NCBI RefSeq assembly: GCF_018687715.1
Contig: NC_056754.1
Location: 12,794,501 to 12,858,500, forward strand
From: Carya illinoinensis
Lineage: Eukaryota > Streptophyta > Magnoliopsida > Fagales > Juglandaceae
DNA length: 64,000 bases
Reading direction: 5' to 3'
Notes under the pieces: model-generated
Told to the model about the DNA's origin: nothing
What the model saw: only the letters and a program-made list of their open reading frames with translations
Databases searched by the model: none
Made by a program: the position numbers and the translations under genes
Shown here: piece by piece, positions 39,101-46,581 of the stretch
Layout of the letters: every line of letters starts with the position of its first letter
How positions within the stretch are numbered: the stretch's first letter is position 1

Positions 39101-42100
39101 ACTGCCTTTCCATCCACATTTTGCACGGAAACACATCCATAAAGCAGCACCCCTGAACACTCAAATATGTGCAACATAAAAATTCTTGCATTTGGCTAAG
39201 AATAAACTTAAAAAAGCACAAGAAGCATACCCATCATTTGTAACAAAAAGAGATAAGCTCCTTTCCTCTGAACCCCCACCATTGCACTAACATACCAGAA
39301 TTAACCAACAAATAAATACAAATTAGTACTAGGAAAAAAAAAAAAAAAAAAAATGAACAAAACTTTTTCACACTCAAAAGAAAAGCCATGCCCAAATGCA
39401 TATCTAAGTTGGAATTGAACCATTTTATGGTAGAAAAATATACCCATGGCCCAAAATTTCTGCAACATAATATGATTTTTCAAGGTTCAAATCCCCTTGG
39501 GCGCAAACAATCTCTAGGGGCCACCGAACTAGGAGATTTTCCCCTTGAATTACCCGAGGAGCACTTACGAGAAACTCCTTGCCGAGGGCCTGTGCACTCC
39601 TAGGATTAGTCGGGACGCTATTCCCGGATACACAGTGCCAATCAAAAAAAACAAATCAAATGCTCAGATAATTTTCAAAAACCAGCAGATGCTACTTTCT
39701 TCATATTCTTTCTAATTGAATTGGCAGCTTCACTGAGCAAAATGATTCCTTTTGTTTCAGAAACTCACACTAAAACATAATAACTCATATACTGATTTTG
39801 GGACAGTGAAGGATGTTCCCATCAGGCATCAAGGAGAATACAAAAAGCACAAATGATGTCAGGCTCTTTCAGCAGAGTAACAATAGACGATTCATCTTTT
39901 CTCCATTTTTTTATAATTATACAACCAAAGAAAAGAACTGTTCTCTCTTACAAATAAAATTGGTCAAAATGTTCTAAAGAGTACCATTGCAAGCATGAAA
40001 AGCTACTTTAGAAGACCCAAAGCACACCAAATCTCATTCAAAGGGATGTTATATGTTTGGGAGCCCTCAAAGCCATATAAGATAATACTTTGTACTTATC
40101 AAAAAAAAAGATAATACTTTGTGAAAATTGATCAGTCCTAGACAGAGTCCCCCCTACCTCATCTTCCATGGCCAAGTCCTTAACAGCAATGTAAGAAACT
40201 CACCAATCAAATCCAGCTGCCAATACGTAAAGCCCTGATGGAAAGTAGGACTCACTGGAAATGTTACAGAGGCACAACTTCCACTTATTTTGCAATGTAA
40301 AATATTGTGCAGGATTGTCTGTTTCAAGTTTGCAGCAAATGTAGCCGAAAAATTTTCTAAATACTATACATTGTGAATAGGGCTGTATTTGAGCTGAGTT
40401 CATGCAAGTTAAGGATGTTCAAGCTTGGCTTGATTATTGCAGTCCTAGTCCCGATGAGGTGCATCATGCGGTTAGTGATGGCAACAAATAAAGCTCCTAG
40501 TCCCGATGGTTTTCCGATGGCATTCTTCCAAGTTTGTTGGAATATTGTAAAAGAAGATGTTATGCAGGTCTTTCGGGAGTTCTATTCTTCAAGAGGTTTG
40601 AAAAATGGCTCAATGCAGCTTTCATTGCTCTCATCCCTCAGAAACATGGGGCTTCGAGTTAAAATATTTTCGTCCTATGTAACGACCTGATCTAATATTA
40701 TTAGGGATGAAATATGGAAAAATTTAATGGGTCGTATTGGAATAGTCCACGGGCTATTCAGTTATTGAGGTTGTTGGATTTTTTATGGGCCGCATTGGAT
40801 AAACTGCGAGTTATTATTTATTGGGATTTAGTTAAGCACAAAGGCCCAAAATTTTATTTTAAAGTTGTTAAGATTTAGTTGATGATTTTGGAGAATACTA
40901 ATAAGCCCATAATTATAGAAGTCCAAATAATATTAAAAGGGTAATTTTAGAAAGATCACGAGCCCATAAATTACTATGGTAGAGTATAAGATTTTCATTG
41001 GGCTAAATAATGGAACAAAAGCCCATTTAATATTTATGGAACCAAACCAATGAGTACTAGGGCCTTGTTTATTTATGAACTCCAAGCCCATGAAAGTCTT
41101 CAATTCCAAACACAATAGGGTTACAATTCTACAGTCCTCTTCACACTAAAATTTCTTAAACCCACTGCCTTCTATATGTTTAAACTCATGCATGTAAGTC
41201 TTCATCTTTAATCTATAGCCTTAAGGTTGCCGCACTGCACACACACCCTTCACAAAAGATTTCCTCCCAGCCACAGGCCTCCTCTCCCTCACCATGAAAT
41301 ACAGCCAGCCAGGTCTACCAAGCCCCTCCCCATGTACAGCAGGCCACCCTCCAGCCCCTTCACGTTGCCAATTAGAAGTCCAACAGAGATGGTGTAGCAC
41401 CACCATTTGCACACTCAAGATAGGAATAACCACCCAGCGTGCACCATAGCCCAGCCTCAAAGCCCACGTCGGAACAAGCGTGAACCACCCAAAACAATGC
41501 CCAGCTGCCGTGAACTGCCCTAAACCACCCTCTTCCTCCACGCCAACAGCCTCCCCGCACTCAAACACCACCATACAAGATGCCCAAACATCCTCTTTTT
41601 TAGCACACAAAAAACAGAACAACTAAACCAGCCACTGCACTCTGCTGCCGACAATGGAAGCTGCCACCCACTGCCTCGTTTGGTCGTTGTTACACCATGG
41701 GCCTCCCCCTACTCCATCAAGCATACATAAGCCACAGGCGGGGCACTGAGCCATTGCACCACAGCAATCCATAGCTATTTCATCAACCACCTTGGACAAC
41801 CGTCAGCTAGCTACTCCACGGGCCACCAGCCATTGCTCCACGTTGGAAAAGACCCCTCGGTTCTCTCTCTACCTCTCGGTTTTCCCTCATGAGAAACACT
41901 GTGAGTCTCTGCTCTCCTCTCTCTCTCAATATCATATAGATAGTTGAAGACCTTTAAGCCAAATTACTTATATGCCCCATTCTTTTAGTCACAGATGGTT
42001 AATTAAATATTTGTGAGTTATGTAAGCACAAATTCAAGTCATGCAGTGAGTATTACAGCCTAAAATAATTGGTTTATGGATTATACAAATGTTAAATGGG

Positions 42101-45100
42101 CTTAGATTTATGTTTTATGGATTAAACGGGGAATTTCGATTTATGAGAGTTCAAACTCCAAAAAAAAAAGGTTAGACTATTTTTAAGGTAATTAATGGAA
42201 CGTCGAAAATTAAAGTTGTAGATTTATGGCTTTAATGTTAATATTATGGAGTTAATATGATTTTAGGATTTAATCGGGTAATTATTTGGAGACATTATAT
42301 GAAAATCATGTATTTAAGGAGTGACAATATTTTAGGGTTTTGAGGATTTTAGGCTTTAGGGAAATATATTATTTCAATATCCCAAGTTTTAACTTTGAAG
42401 TACGTGATAAATTAAAAATTTACATAAGTTATGTTTATTTTATAGGTAATCAGCTTCGCTCCAGAAATACTCGATTAACACTACAAGGTAAGTGGCATGA
42501 TCATTCCCTTACACATATATACGGTAAACGCCATATCTTTTATAAAAGTATTATGTATGTAAGCCTCCATTGAAAACCCTTTGTATGTACCCAAGTCATG
42601 ATTAACTTATAAATGCCATGATTTTATGCATAAGTTTCACATTAGTTGCATGACACATGCATCAAGATATTTTATGAAAAGTCATGCATGATTTTATGTG
42701 AAGATTTATGCATTAAAATATTTATGAAAAGACATGATTTTATGTGAGAGTTATGCATTAAAAGATTTATGAAAAATCATGATTTTATGTGAAGAAACTT
42801 GTATAACGACATTTTATACAAGAATGCAATTTCATTTGAAATATATGATATGATAAGGCACGATTTCACTTGAAATATATGATATGACAAGTATGCAAGT
42901 ATGATTATAATGAAGTATGAATGATACATAACAGCCCATGTTATGATATGAATGATAGCCTACGTAATAGCTATCCTTGAAAGGCTATTTGGGAGTGCAA
43001 GGTACGCCCCAGAATTGCTTTCTTTGTTTGGACAGCATCTATTGGGCAGATTCTCACCTCGGGTAATCTGAAAAAACATGGTCTCATTATTTCAGATTCG
43101 TGCTATTTGTGTAAGAGTGATGGGGAATCAGTTGATCATCTCTTATTACACTATGAAGTGGCCCAGTGTTTATGGAATGAGGTCTTTAATAGGATGGGGG
43201 TGGCATGGGTCATGCCTGTAAGTGTTAGGGATCTTATGTACTACTGAAAAGGCATCTGGGGAAATGCCCAAATCGTTGTTGTGTGGAGAATGATCCCTCA
43301 CTGCATTATGTGGTGCGTGTTGTTGGAGCGAAACAAGACGTGCTTTGAAGATATGGAACATTATGTGGCTGACTAGTACTTTGCTCGTAACTCTTACTAG
43401 TACTTAGTTGTAATCAAGCATGTTCTTTGTATACCACTAGCGTACTCGGGCTATGCCTCTTATATCAATAAAATTTACTTTTACCTATCAAAAAAAATGA
43501 AGACAAAACCATATGTTATGGGCATGTTTCATTGTCAGGTTGTACATGCTGGTAGTGCACCCAATGTGTCTTCCTTATGTATGGATTCCATAACCCGCAG
43601 CCACAGGCAGAATCAAAATCTGCTTAGATTCGCTAGCCCTAACTCACATGAGTCAACAGAGGGTACCAGCCTATGACAAGTGAAAGACAAGTTAACCGAA
43701 CAAATCGAGCTACCTGTTGAGTACACTTACTTCTCCAACAATTTATTTGATTTACTTCCATGTTAGATACTTGTTTTAACCTAAGTAAAAAGAATCAAGA
43801 AAATCATTAGTCTAAATGCCAAATTCTGCTAAGCAAAGGCAGTACAGCTGGCATATCAAATGGTTTCCCATATAGAACCTCATTTTTACTTCAAGTATTG
43901 CCACCTAGGTTTTCTCCCATAATTCAACTCAATTATTTTCTGCAACTGGCTTTCTACAGCTACATTGCTGATATTTTGGATCATATTACAACATCAAAGT
44001 ACATACTCCATTCATATACTTAAGAAATTTGAAAATACAAATAAATTGGTACATGACATGACAGATTTTATATGTTTAGTAAGAACAAATGGACCCTTGA
44101 AATACTTAAAAACCCAATTACCACAAAGGACAAAAAAATATTATGGAAGCAAAACTAACATTACCATTGGACAAAGCAAGTGGTTGTATTGCCCAGGCAC
44201 ACATATTTCACTATCCATGCCCAGCTCCTCCAGTTTCTGCTTCAGAATCTTCAATTGTACCGAATCAAGCCCATTTTCTGTTGGGTTCTCCATATAAACT
44301 TCAGAAAGGAAAACAAGTCAAACAAAGGTACCCTCTTCATATAAACCAAATGTTCCCACTGACATATACCCACACCAATATTGGTCCTCTAATCAACTTC
44401 TCCAACAACAATAAAATCTACAATACTCAAACACGGAACATAGCCCTTATAGGAGCTCTGACAAACAACCTTAGTTCTCAAACAATCCTAACAAATACTG
44501 ACGGTATCCACAAGCCCTCCAAGCAATATAATCCATAATGACATTGTATGCATTTTAAGCGGGAAATACCTGGAGGCGGTATATTGGCATGAGAGATAGA
44601 AGAAAACCCATTAGTGTTAAGGGGGAAAGGTTGAATGTTAGAAAAGGGTTTCGAAGAATGGACAGAGAAGAGGAGTCTGCGGATGTGAAAGAGGTGTCCG
44701 TGCGAAGAAGGGACTGATGGGATTTCGAAAGAAGTGAACTTGAACAAGTTCTTGGAGCCCATCACCCAACCCTGGCTTTTGGTGTGACCCCCCTTTTGAA
44801 GCCCTGTCATAGGTGTAAATGTAAAATCATTTTAATTCGAATTTAATTAATCTTGAATTATTCACAAATGAGAACTACTCCCTCAATCCCATAAACAGAA
44901 CACAAACATATGGTCTATATAACTTATAGAAGCAACATGGCAAAATACATCAGAAGAAAATGTCCATTTTATTTTCTTTTTCATTTGTTTATTATCTACA
45001 TACAAAAAAAAAGGAAAAAAAAAATGCCAAGAAAGAAGAGAAAAAAAAAAAAGTTGATATGCAAAATATGAGATAAACAAAAAGCTATACAATGGAGGAA

Positions 45101-45380
45101 TGGATTGGGGTTGAGGATACACAATATGCTTAAACCAAACAGGAAATGAAATAGCGTTTTCGAGTGTCTGCTAGTGGCTGGTGAGGCGAAGGAAGTAAGT
45201 ACCCGGTGGAGGAGGGACCTTCGGCTTCAAAAAGGAAAGAGTGGTGGCATTAGAGAGAGAGCGGGAGCAAGCACGGCCTAATCTCCTGGGTGAAGGAGTA
45301 GAAGAAAAGGAGGAGGAGGAAGAGGATAAGAAGGGAGTATACTGGAGAGGACGACACAGACACTGCCGAATGAGTGGCAT
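5953..45380 (-). CDS. TWINKLE: Twinkle homologue, organellar DNA primase-helicase, 22 exons
   Basis: The protein joins an N-terminal primase to a ring helicase, like phage T7 gp4, and in plants serves mitochondrial and chloroplast DNA replication. Exons, 5' to 3': 45203-45380, 44570-44803, 44165-44298, 39231-39286, 39095-39152, 38875-38988, 36796-36879, 35925-36005, 35299-35364, 35100-35216, 33272-33319, 33103-33188, 32947-33007, 32222-32404, 30886-31017, 17016-17077, 16221-16304, 15411-15542, 7517-7613, 7307-7441, 7155-7222, 5953-6001. They sum to 2259 nt: 752 residues plus TAG. All introns are GT-AG and all phases agree. Residues 1 to about 130 are a Ser/Arg-rich targeting region. The zinc site is Cys180/183/208/213 (CPMC, CFRAKC). 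TOPRIM shows EGEMD at 337-341 and DGD at 399-401. Walker A is GVPNSGKS at 511-518 and Walker B is LVIDPYNE ending at 628. No key residue is missing and no stop interrupts, so it looks functional. The 13.8-kb intron 15 and 7.8-kb intron 18 are filled with mobile elements. Exon 1 is the least certain part. Confidence 0.93.
6186..6225 (+). mobile_element. Pure A-tail insertion with 15-bp target duplication
   Basis: GATCATTGAGTACAT at 6186-6200 is repeated at 6211-6225 with one mismatch (GATCATTGACTACAT). The only sequence between the copies is nine A and a G. This looks like target-primed reverse transcription that copied nothing but the poly(A) tail. It lies in the last intron of Twinkle. Confidence 0.65.
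6610..6970. mobile_element. Foldback MITE, unclassified
   Basis: The left end, AAATTTCATTTTT at 6610-6622 followed by CCCCCAAACTACC, is matched in reverse complement at the right end (GGGGGTAGTTTGGG then AAAAATGAAATTA, ending at 6970). The terminal inverted repeats are about 30 bp with a small indel. There is no coding capacity. I could not fix a target duplication, so the superfamily is open. Confidence 0.65.
8595..8722 (-). mobile_element. tRNA-type SINE remnant
   Basis: On the minus strand there is a GTTGGCTCAAGTGGT stretch resembling a pol III A box, then GGTCTTGG and GATTTGAACCC, resembling a B box, at tRNA-like spacing. The layout matches the better-preserved SINE at 37623-37835. No A-tail or target duplication is visible, so it is an old or partial copy. 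Confidence 0.6.
8829..9180 (+). mobile_element. Decayed LINE ORF2 C-terminal remnant
   Basis: Reading 8829-8960 gives a broken peptide of the form [22 protein letters not shown], which parallels the conserved C-terminus of the LINEs here ([17 protein letters not shown] at 19373-19741 on the minus strand). A second, poorer version of the same motif starts near 9030. There are several stop codons. It may be an older relic of the same family as the adjoining LINE. Confidence 0.55.
9204..10834 (+). pseudogene. LINE ORF1 (RNA-binding/gag-like), broken
   Basis: Three or four overlapping frames (9204-9701, 9732-10079, 10087-10530, 10427-10834) make up a LINE ORF1. The N-terminal part contains a conserved [18 protein letters not shown] stretch that recurs in the copies at 20375-20780 (plus) and 24280-24350 (minus). 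The C-terminal part ([24 protein letters not shown]) recurs at about 23040-23110 on the minus strand. ORF1 of such elements coats the LINE RNA. The last codons overlap the start of the endonuclease ORF by about four bases, a usual ORF1/ORF2 junction. Confidence 0.7.
10831..14376 (+). pseudogene. LINE ORF2: endonuclease, RT, zf-RVT; broken
   Basis: Endonuclease motifs visible are [11 protein letters not shown] (start), [23 protein letters not shown] near 11235-11290, and [12 protein letters not shown] near 11495-11525. The RT shows [56 protein letters not shown] and FVDDT (the catalytic FADD box with Ala to Val) near 12890. The zf-RVT motif follows at 14070-14130. Interruptions include TAG at 11227 and 11605, and TGA or TAG replacing Trp codons near 12594 and 13446. 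The last of these sits in GK-W-LWRYN, which is intact in other copies. Confidence 0.85.
14522..15410. other. Intron stretch with a diverged direct duplication
   Basis: No gene. Two related segments of about 90-100 bp occur at about 14795-14890 and 15050-15146, sharing GCTCCAATTGTA, ATT(A/G)ACTAGT and CTTTC(C)TTG(A)GTCG, about 258 bp apart. Between them is TGTAATACCCCCGAATTGAG, which resembles the start of some plant LTRs. I cannot classify it further. Confidence 0.45.
16459..16502 (-). mobile_element. 28-bp LINE-tail stub with 8-bp target duplication
   Basis: GCCAGTTA at 16459-16466 is repeated at 16495-16502. The intervening 28 bp contains TTTTTTTGATAGGCAAAAT, the reverse complement of a LINE end of the form ATTTTGCCTATCAAAAAAA. 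It lies in a Twinkle intron in the same orientation as the gene. Confidence 0.7.
17206..19060 (-). mobile_element. 5'-truncated LINE, split by a hAT-like MITE
   Basis: A T-run at 17206-17221 marks the 3' end on the minus strand. Reading upstream gives zf-RVT sequence to about 17728 ([15 protein letters not shown]), the inserted MITE (17729-18449), then the continuing domain at 18443-18673 ([20 protein letters not shown]) and RT C-terminal sequence to about 19060 ([18 protein letters not shown]). Removing the MITE brings the two LINE halves back into order. Stops and frameshifts are present. It lies in the 13.8-kb intron 15 of Twinkle. Confidence 0.75.
17729..18449. mobile_element. hAT-like MITE with 8-bp target duplication
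   Basis: The element 17737-18441 begins TAGGGGTGGCAAT and ends ATTGCCCCCTA, an imperfect terminal inverted repeat. It is flanked by CTTTTAGT (17729-17736) and CTTATAGT (18442-18449), 7 of 8 matching, the hAT target length. The interior is AT-rich and holds repeated GTCGTGTC/CGTGTCA motifs but no transposase. It is inserted in the zf-RVT region of a LINE. Confidence 0.78.
19216..20256 (-). mobile_element. LINE 3' segment (zf-RVT), minus strand
   Basis: A T-run at 19216-19231 is the A-tail. Minus-strand frames 19373-19741 and 19817-20098 read the LINE C-terminus, including [20 protein letters not shown] (zinc site) and [17 protein letters not shown]. The segment reaches [11 protein letters not shown] near 20240, then stops abruptly at an oppositely oriented LINE 5' piece. 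It may be the 3' part of the same insertion as 20774-24351. Confidence 0.78.
20257..20773 (+). mobile_element. LINE 5' fragment in inverted orientation
   Basis: On the plus strand there is a pyrimidine-rich 5' UTR-like leader followed by the ORF1 N-terminus (20375-20599, [20 protein letters not shown]), a TAG, and a continuing frame to DALREVG near 20765. It lies between two minus-strand LINE segments. A T13-G18 homopolymer pair (20644-20674) replaces the glycine-rich YGGGGRR codons seen in other copies. Confidence 0.7.
20774..24351 (-). mobile_element. LINE ORF1-endonuclease-RT segment, minus strand
   Basis: Read on the minus strand from 24351 downward: ORF1 (24351 to about 22900, including [13 protein letters not shown] near the start), endonuclease (about 22870-21980, with [10 protein letters not shown] and [14 protein letters not shown]), then RT to about 20780, where SSRGLRQED is cut off. 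Stops and frameshifts are frequent. The RT second half is missing at the junction with the inverted fragment at 20257-20773. Confidence 0.75.
25487..28352. mobile_element. Solo LTR, 2856 bp, with CCCTT target duplication
   Basis: The element 25492-28347 starts TGTAACA and ends TGTTACA, a perfect 7-bp terminal inverted repeat of the TG...CA type. It is flanked by CCCTT at 25487-25491 and CCCTT at 28348-28352. No second LTR copy and no gag or pol are visible inside, so it is a solo LTR left after recombination. Length and ends suit a Ty3/gypsy family such as Tekay/Del, but that assignment is a guess. It carries a hairpin array at 27469-27807. Confidence 0.88.
27469..27807. repeat. Array of eight hairpin units, period about 47 bp
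   Basis: Eight units start at about 27469, 27512, 27548, 27593, 27641, 27688, 27735 and 27777. Each has a loop GACTCAAG (GACCCAAG in unit 1) between inverted arms. The best, unit 6, has GTGAAACACG facing CGTGTTTCAC, ten perfect pairs. Units 2 and 8 use the alternative pairing CCACG/CGTGG where most have ACACG/CGTGT. Spacers between units are conserved less well than the hairpins. Confidence 0.85.
30688..30701. repeat. Short (GA)n tract
   Basis: Seven GA units in the intron, between the LINE 5' edge and Twinkle exon 15. Confidence 0.7.
31485..31557 (+). mobile_element. Short LINE 3'-end fragment
   Basis: This holds the family's 3' UTR motif (TGTATAC, CCTGGGCTATGCCTATT) followed by an A-rich tail, but no coding sequence: a strongly 5'-truncated LINE. 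A clear target duplication was not found. Confidence 0.6.
31919..32127. mobile_element. Tourist-like MITE with TTA target duplication
   Basis: The 203-bp element 31922-32124 starts GGTCCCGTTTGGTTAC and ends in the near inverse (GGTTAACCAATCCAGGCC). TTA flanks both sides (31919-31921 and 32125-32127), the three-base target of PIF/Harbinger-type elements. It has no coding capacity. Confidence 0.85.
32817..32878 (+). mobile_element. 28-bp A-tail stub with 17-bp target duplication
   Basis: AAGCATATCTGGTTCAG at 32817-32833 is repeated at 32862-32878 with one change (T to C). Between them is GCTGAGAAGGG followed by a long A-run. This is a retrotransposition product made almost only of poly(A). Confidence 0.75.
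33636..34074. mobile_element. Tourist-like MITE inside a LINE
   Basis: It begins GGCCCCATTTG and ends CAAATGAGGCC, a terminal inverted repeat. It is flanked by TAA on the left and CAA on the right, a near-perfect three-base target duplication. The left end carries a run of ATCTC repeats typical of this MITE group. The MITE itself contains a LINE stub at 33835-33921. Confidence 0.78.
33835..33921 (-). mobile_element. 67-bp LINE-tail stub with 10-bp target duplication
   Basis: AAATAATATT at 33835-33844 is repeated at 33912-33921. The insert begins with a T-run and contains GAATAGGCATAGCCCAAGTA, the reverse complement of the LINE 3' UTR motif (GGGCTATGCC). It lies inside the Tourist-like MITE, which lies inside a LINE, which lies inside a Twinkle intron. 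Confidence 0.8.
37280..37342 (-). mobile_element. 25-bp LINE-like stub with 19-bp target duplication
   Basis: AAACCATCTTTGACAATTT at 37280-37298 is repeated exactly at 37324-37342. Between them are only 25 bases, starting with a short T-run and TTAACAGTAAAAG. The T-run orientation implies a minus-strand insertion. Confidence 0.72.
37400..38069 (+). mobile_element. LINE 3' end, split by a SINE
   Basis: Plus-strand zf-RVT remnant (around 37420-37450, reading [12 protein letters not shown]) continues past an inserted SINE at 37623-37835 and ends with the 3' UTR motif GGGCTATGACC and an A-run at 38063-38069. It is decayed by frameshifts and lies in the Twinkle intron between exons 6 and 7. Confidence 0.68.
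37610..37848 (-). mobile_element. tRNA-derived SINE with 13-bp target duplication
   Basis: The 213-bp element 37623-37835 lies between two copies of GTGCATATGGAGA (37610-37622 and 37836-37848). On the minus strand it shows a pol III A box (GTTGGCCCATGTGG), GAGGCCTTGGTCTTGGG, a B box (GGTTCAACACC) and an A-tail. The promoter is recognisable, with a B box slightly off consensus. Confidence 0.9.
38375..38497 (+). mobile_element. Short SINE with 15-bp target duplication
   Basis: The 93-bp element 38390-38482 has an A-box-like GATGGCCTAATGGC, a B-box-like GATTCAAAACC and a terminal A-run. ACTAGAGAGATTGTT at 38375-38389 is repeated at 38483-38497 with one mismatch. It is shorter than the SINE at 37623, so either another family or an internal deletion. 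Confidence 0.78.
39440..39652 (+). mobile_element. SINE, plus strand
   Basis: This has a degenerate A box (CATGGCCCAAA), a B box GGTTCAAATCC, then CCTTGGGCGCAAACAA, a body ending CCGGATACACAGTGCC, and an A-run near 39645-39652. It is a tRNA-type SINE of a somewhat different body from the one at 37623. It lies upstream of Twinkle exon 4, in intron 3. Confidence 0.7.
40081..40122 (+). mobile_element. 16-bp LINE-tail stub with 13-bp target duplication
   Basis: GATAATACTTTGT occurs at 40081-40093 and again, perfectly, at 40110-40122. The insert is only ACTTATCAAAAAAAAA (40094-40109), matching the last bases and A-tail of the LINEs here (the one ending at 14521 reads ACTTATC then A-run). This is the clearest stub in the window. 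Confidence 0.88.
40445..43497 (+). mobile_element. LINE, split by a truncated LTR and internally deleted
   Basis: The RT N-terminal part (40445-40677, [24 protein letters not shown]) is followed by an LTR fragment (40678 to about 42984). Then comes the LINE C-terminus from about 42990 ([35 protein letters not shown]), the 3' UTR motif GGGCTATGCC and an A-run at 43490-43497. The RT palm and the following region are missing. It lies in Twinkle intron 3 (44164 down to 39287). Confidence 0.75.
40678..42984. mobile_element. LTR fragment starting TGTAACG, 3' end lost
   Basis: It begins TGTAACGACCTGATC directly at the LINE break, like other LTRs in this window, but no matching TGTTACA end or five-base duplication is found before the LINE resumes. 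The interior holds repeated CATGATTTTATGTGA motifs near 42690-42800. It is likely a solo LTR that lost its far end together with part of the LINE in one deletion. The small ORF at 41221-41622 shows no family resemblance. Confidence 0.6.
44760..44762 (-). promoter_or_regulatory. Possible second Twinkle start codon, Met74
   Basis: This ATG opens MGSKNLFKF. From memory, the Arabidopsis protein has a similar MGSK stretch near its own N-terminus. Starting here gives a 679-residue product with a different presequence. The first start (45378-45380) needs exon 1 to be spliced as modelled. Use of both starts would explain targeting to two organelles, which is inference only. Confidence 0.5.
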
Positions 45381-45452
45381 TATTTTGCCTATTCTTAGGG
45401 TTCTTGCGTCCTGACCAGACTTCCAACTTCTACAGAGTGAGTCCCGGCCTTC

Positions 45453-45461
45453 TCACTTCAT
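45453..45461 (-). promoter_or_regulatory. Two-codon upstream ORF in Twinkle leader
   Basis: On the minus strand ATG AAG TGA lies about 75 nt before the exon 1 ATG, inside a CpG-rich patch (about 45410-45485) that is likely the transcribed leader. If the transcription start is further upstream, this minimal ORF would be read first. No TATA box is assigned with confidence. Confidence 0.4.
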
Positions 45462-45670
45462 CCTCGAGCGGAGGCGCGGAGTAGCCAGGGTTTTTTGTTT
45501 TTCGACAGTTGGTCCGCATTGGTCTTGGGATTTAAAATTTGAACCCTTTTTTTCCCCTAGGTTTAAAATTGATAAATTTTTCGTTTCTACTATTTTATTT
45601 AATAGTAAAATAATTTATAAATATTATTAAAATAATAGTCAAATAATTTAAAGATATTTAAGAATAATTT

Positions 45671-45890
45671 AGAGACAGTTTGAATTAAAAAATAATAATC
45701 TCATTTCATCATTATAATTTTTTAAAATTTTTATATAAAATATAATAAACAATTTATTCTTTTTCAAATCTTAAAACAATAATAATATTAAAAAATAATA
45801 TTGTAACAATATTTTATTCAATTTTCAATTTTAACATTTCATCTAAAACTATCTCATTTAATATTACTATCCAAACAATCTCATCAATAT
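45671..45890. mobile_element. AT-rich MITE relic
   Basis: The left end GAGACAGTTTGAAT is matched by the inverse of the right end (ATCCAAACAATCTC). The interior resembles the Tourist-like copies at 31922 and 46582 (TTATTTTTTAAAT, ATATAATAAACAATTTATT). The target duplication is unclear. Confidence 0.6.
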
Positions 45891-45989
45891 TTCTTTTCAT
45901 CAATGCTCTACCTAAAATAATTACAAATAAATTAAAATAAATTATTTTTTTATTAGTTTAATGTGCATGGAAATAGAAACCCTTAAAGA

Positions 45990-46354
45990 TAAGGATACAT
46001 TCGGAAAGTGAAATGGGATGAAAATTTTGTGATTAGTGGTAAGATAATTTATAAATAGTAGTGAAATAGTTTAAGTTAAGTATTGTTTAGGTTTTGAGAA
46101 ATGAGAGATAAAATTTTGAATAAAAATATTAGAAAATTAAAATATTGTTAGAATATATTTTTATAATATGATTTTTGTTTGAGTATGTAAAAAAGTTGAA
46201 TTTTTTTATTTTTTGTGTGAAAGTTTTGGAAAGTTGTAATGATTAGTTTGAAAAAGTTATAATTATTAGTTTGAAAATTTTGTATTTGAATTATGTTTGG
46301 AAAAGATATTAGATTAGGTTTTTGGGATCATATCTATTTTCAAACAAGTCTTAA
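45990..46354. mobile_element. Tourist-like MITE relic with TAA target duplication
   Basis: The element 45993-46351 is flanked by TAA on both sides. The termini GGATACATTCGGAAA and TTTCAAACAAGTCT are imperfect inverted repeats. The interior resembles, in inverse, the MITE at 33636-34074. Confidence 0.6.
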
Positions 46355-46581
46355 GAGCTTTGCTATTCATCATTCCCATACATCATAAACCACATTTTTT
46401 TTACTTTTTTCTTTTTACTTTTTTTTGTTTTATTCTTTTTAAACTAATTAAATTCTTCTACTCATTATCCATATACCACAAATTTGGTCAGAGAAAAAAA
46501 AGTGTGGTATATAGAGATGATGAATAGAGTTTTTCTAAAACTAATTATGGAGCAACTCCAAATTTTTATAGAAACCTTTAA

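Noticed and set aside
41221..41622. 133-residue minus-strand ORF
   Set aside because: It lies inside an LTR fragment, has odd composition and no recognisable domain.
45171..45380. Independent small Ser-rich protein gene
   Set aside because: The frame splices cleanly and in phase onto Twinkle exon 2 at 45203, so I treat it as exon 1 of that gene, though a separate short peptide is not excluded.
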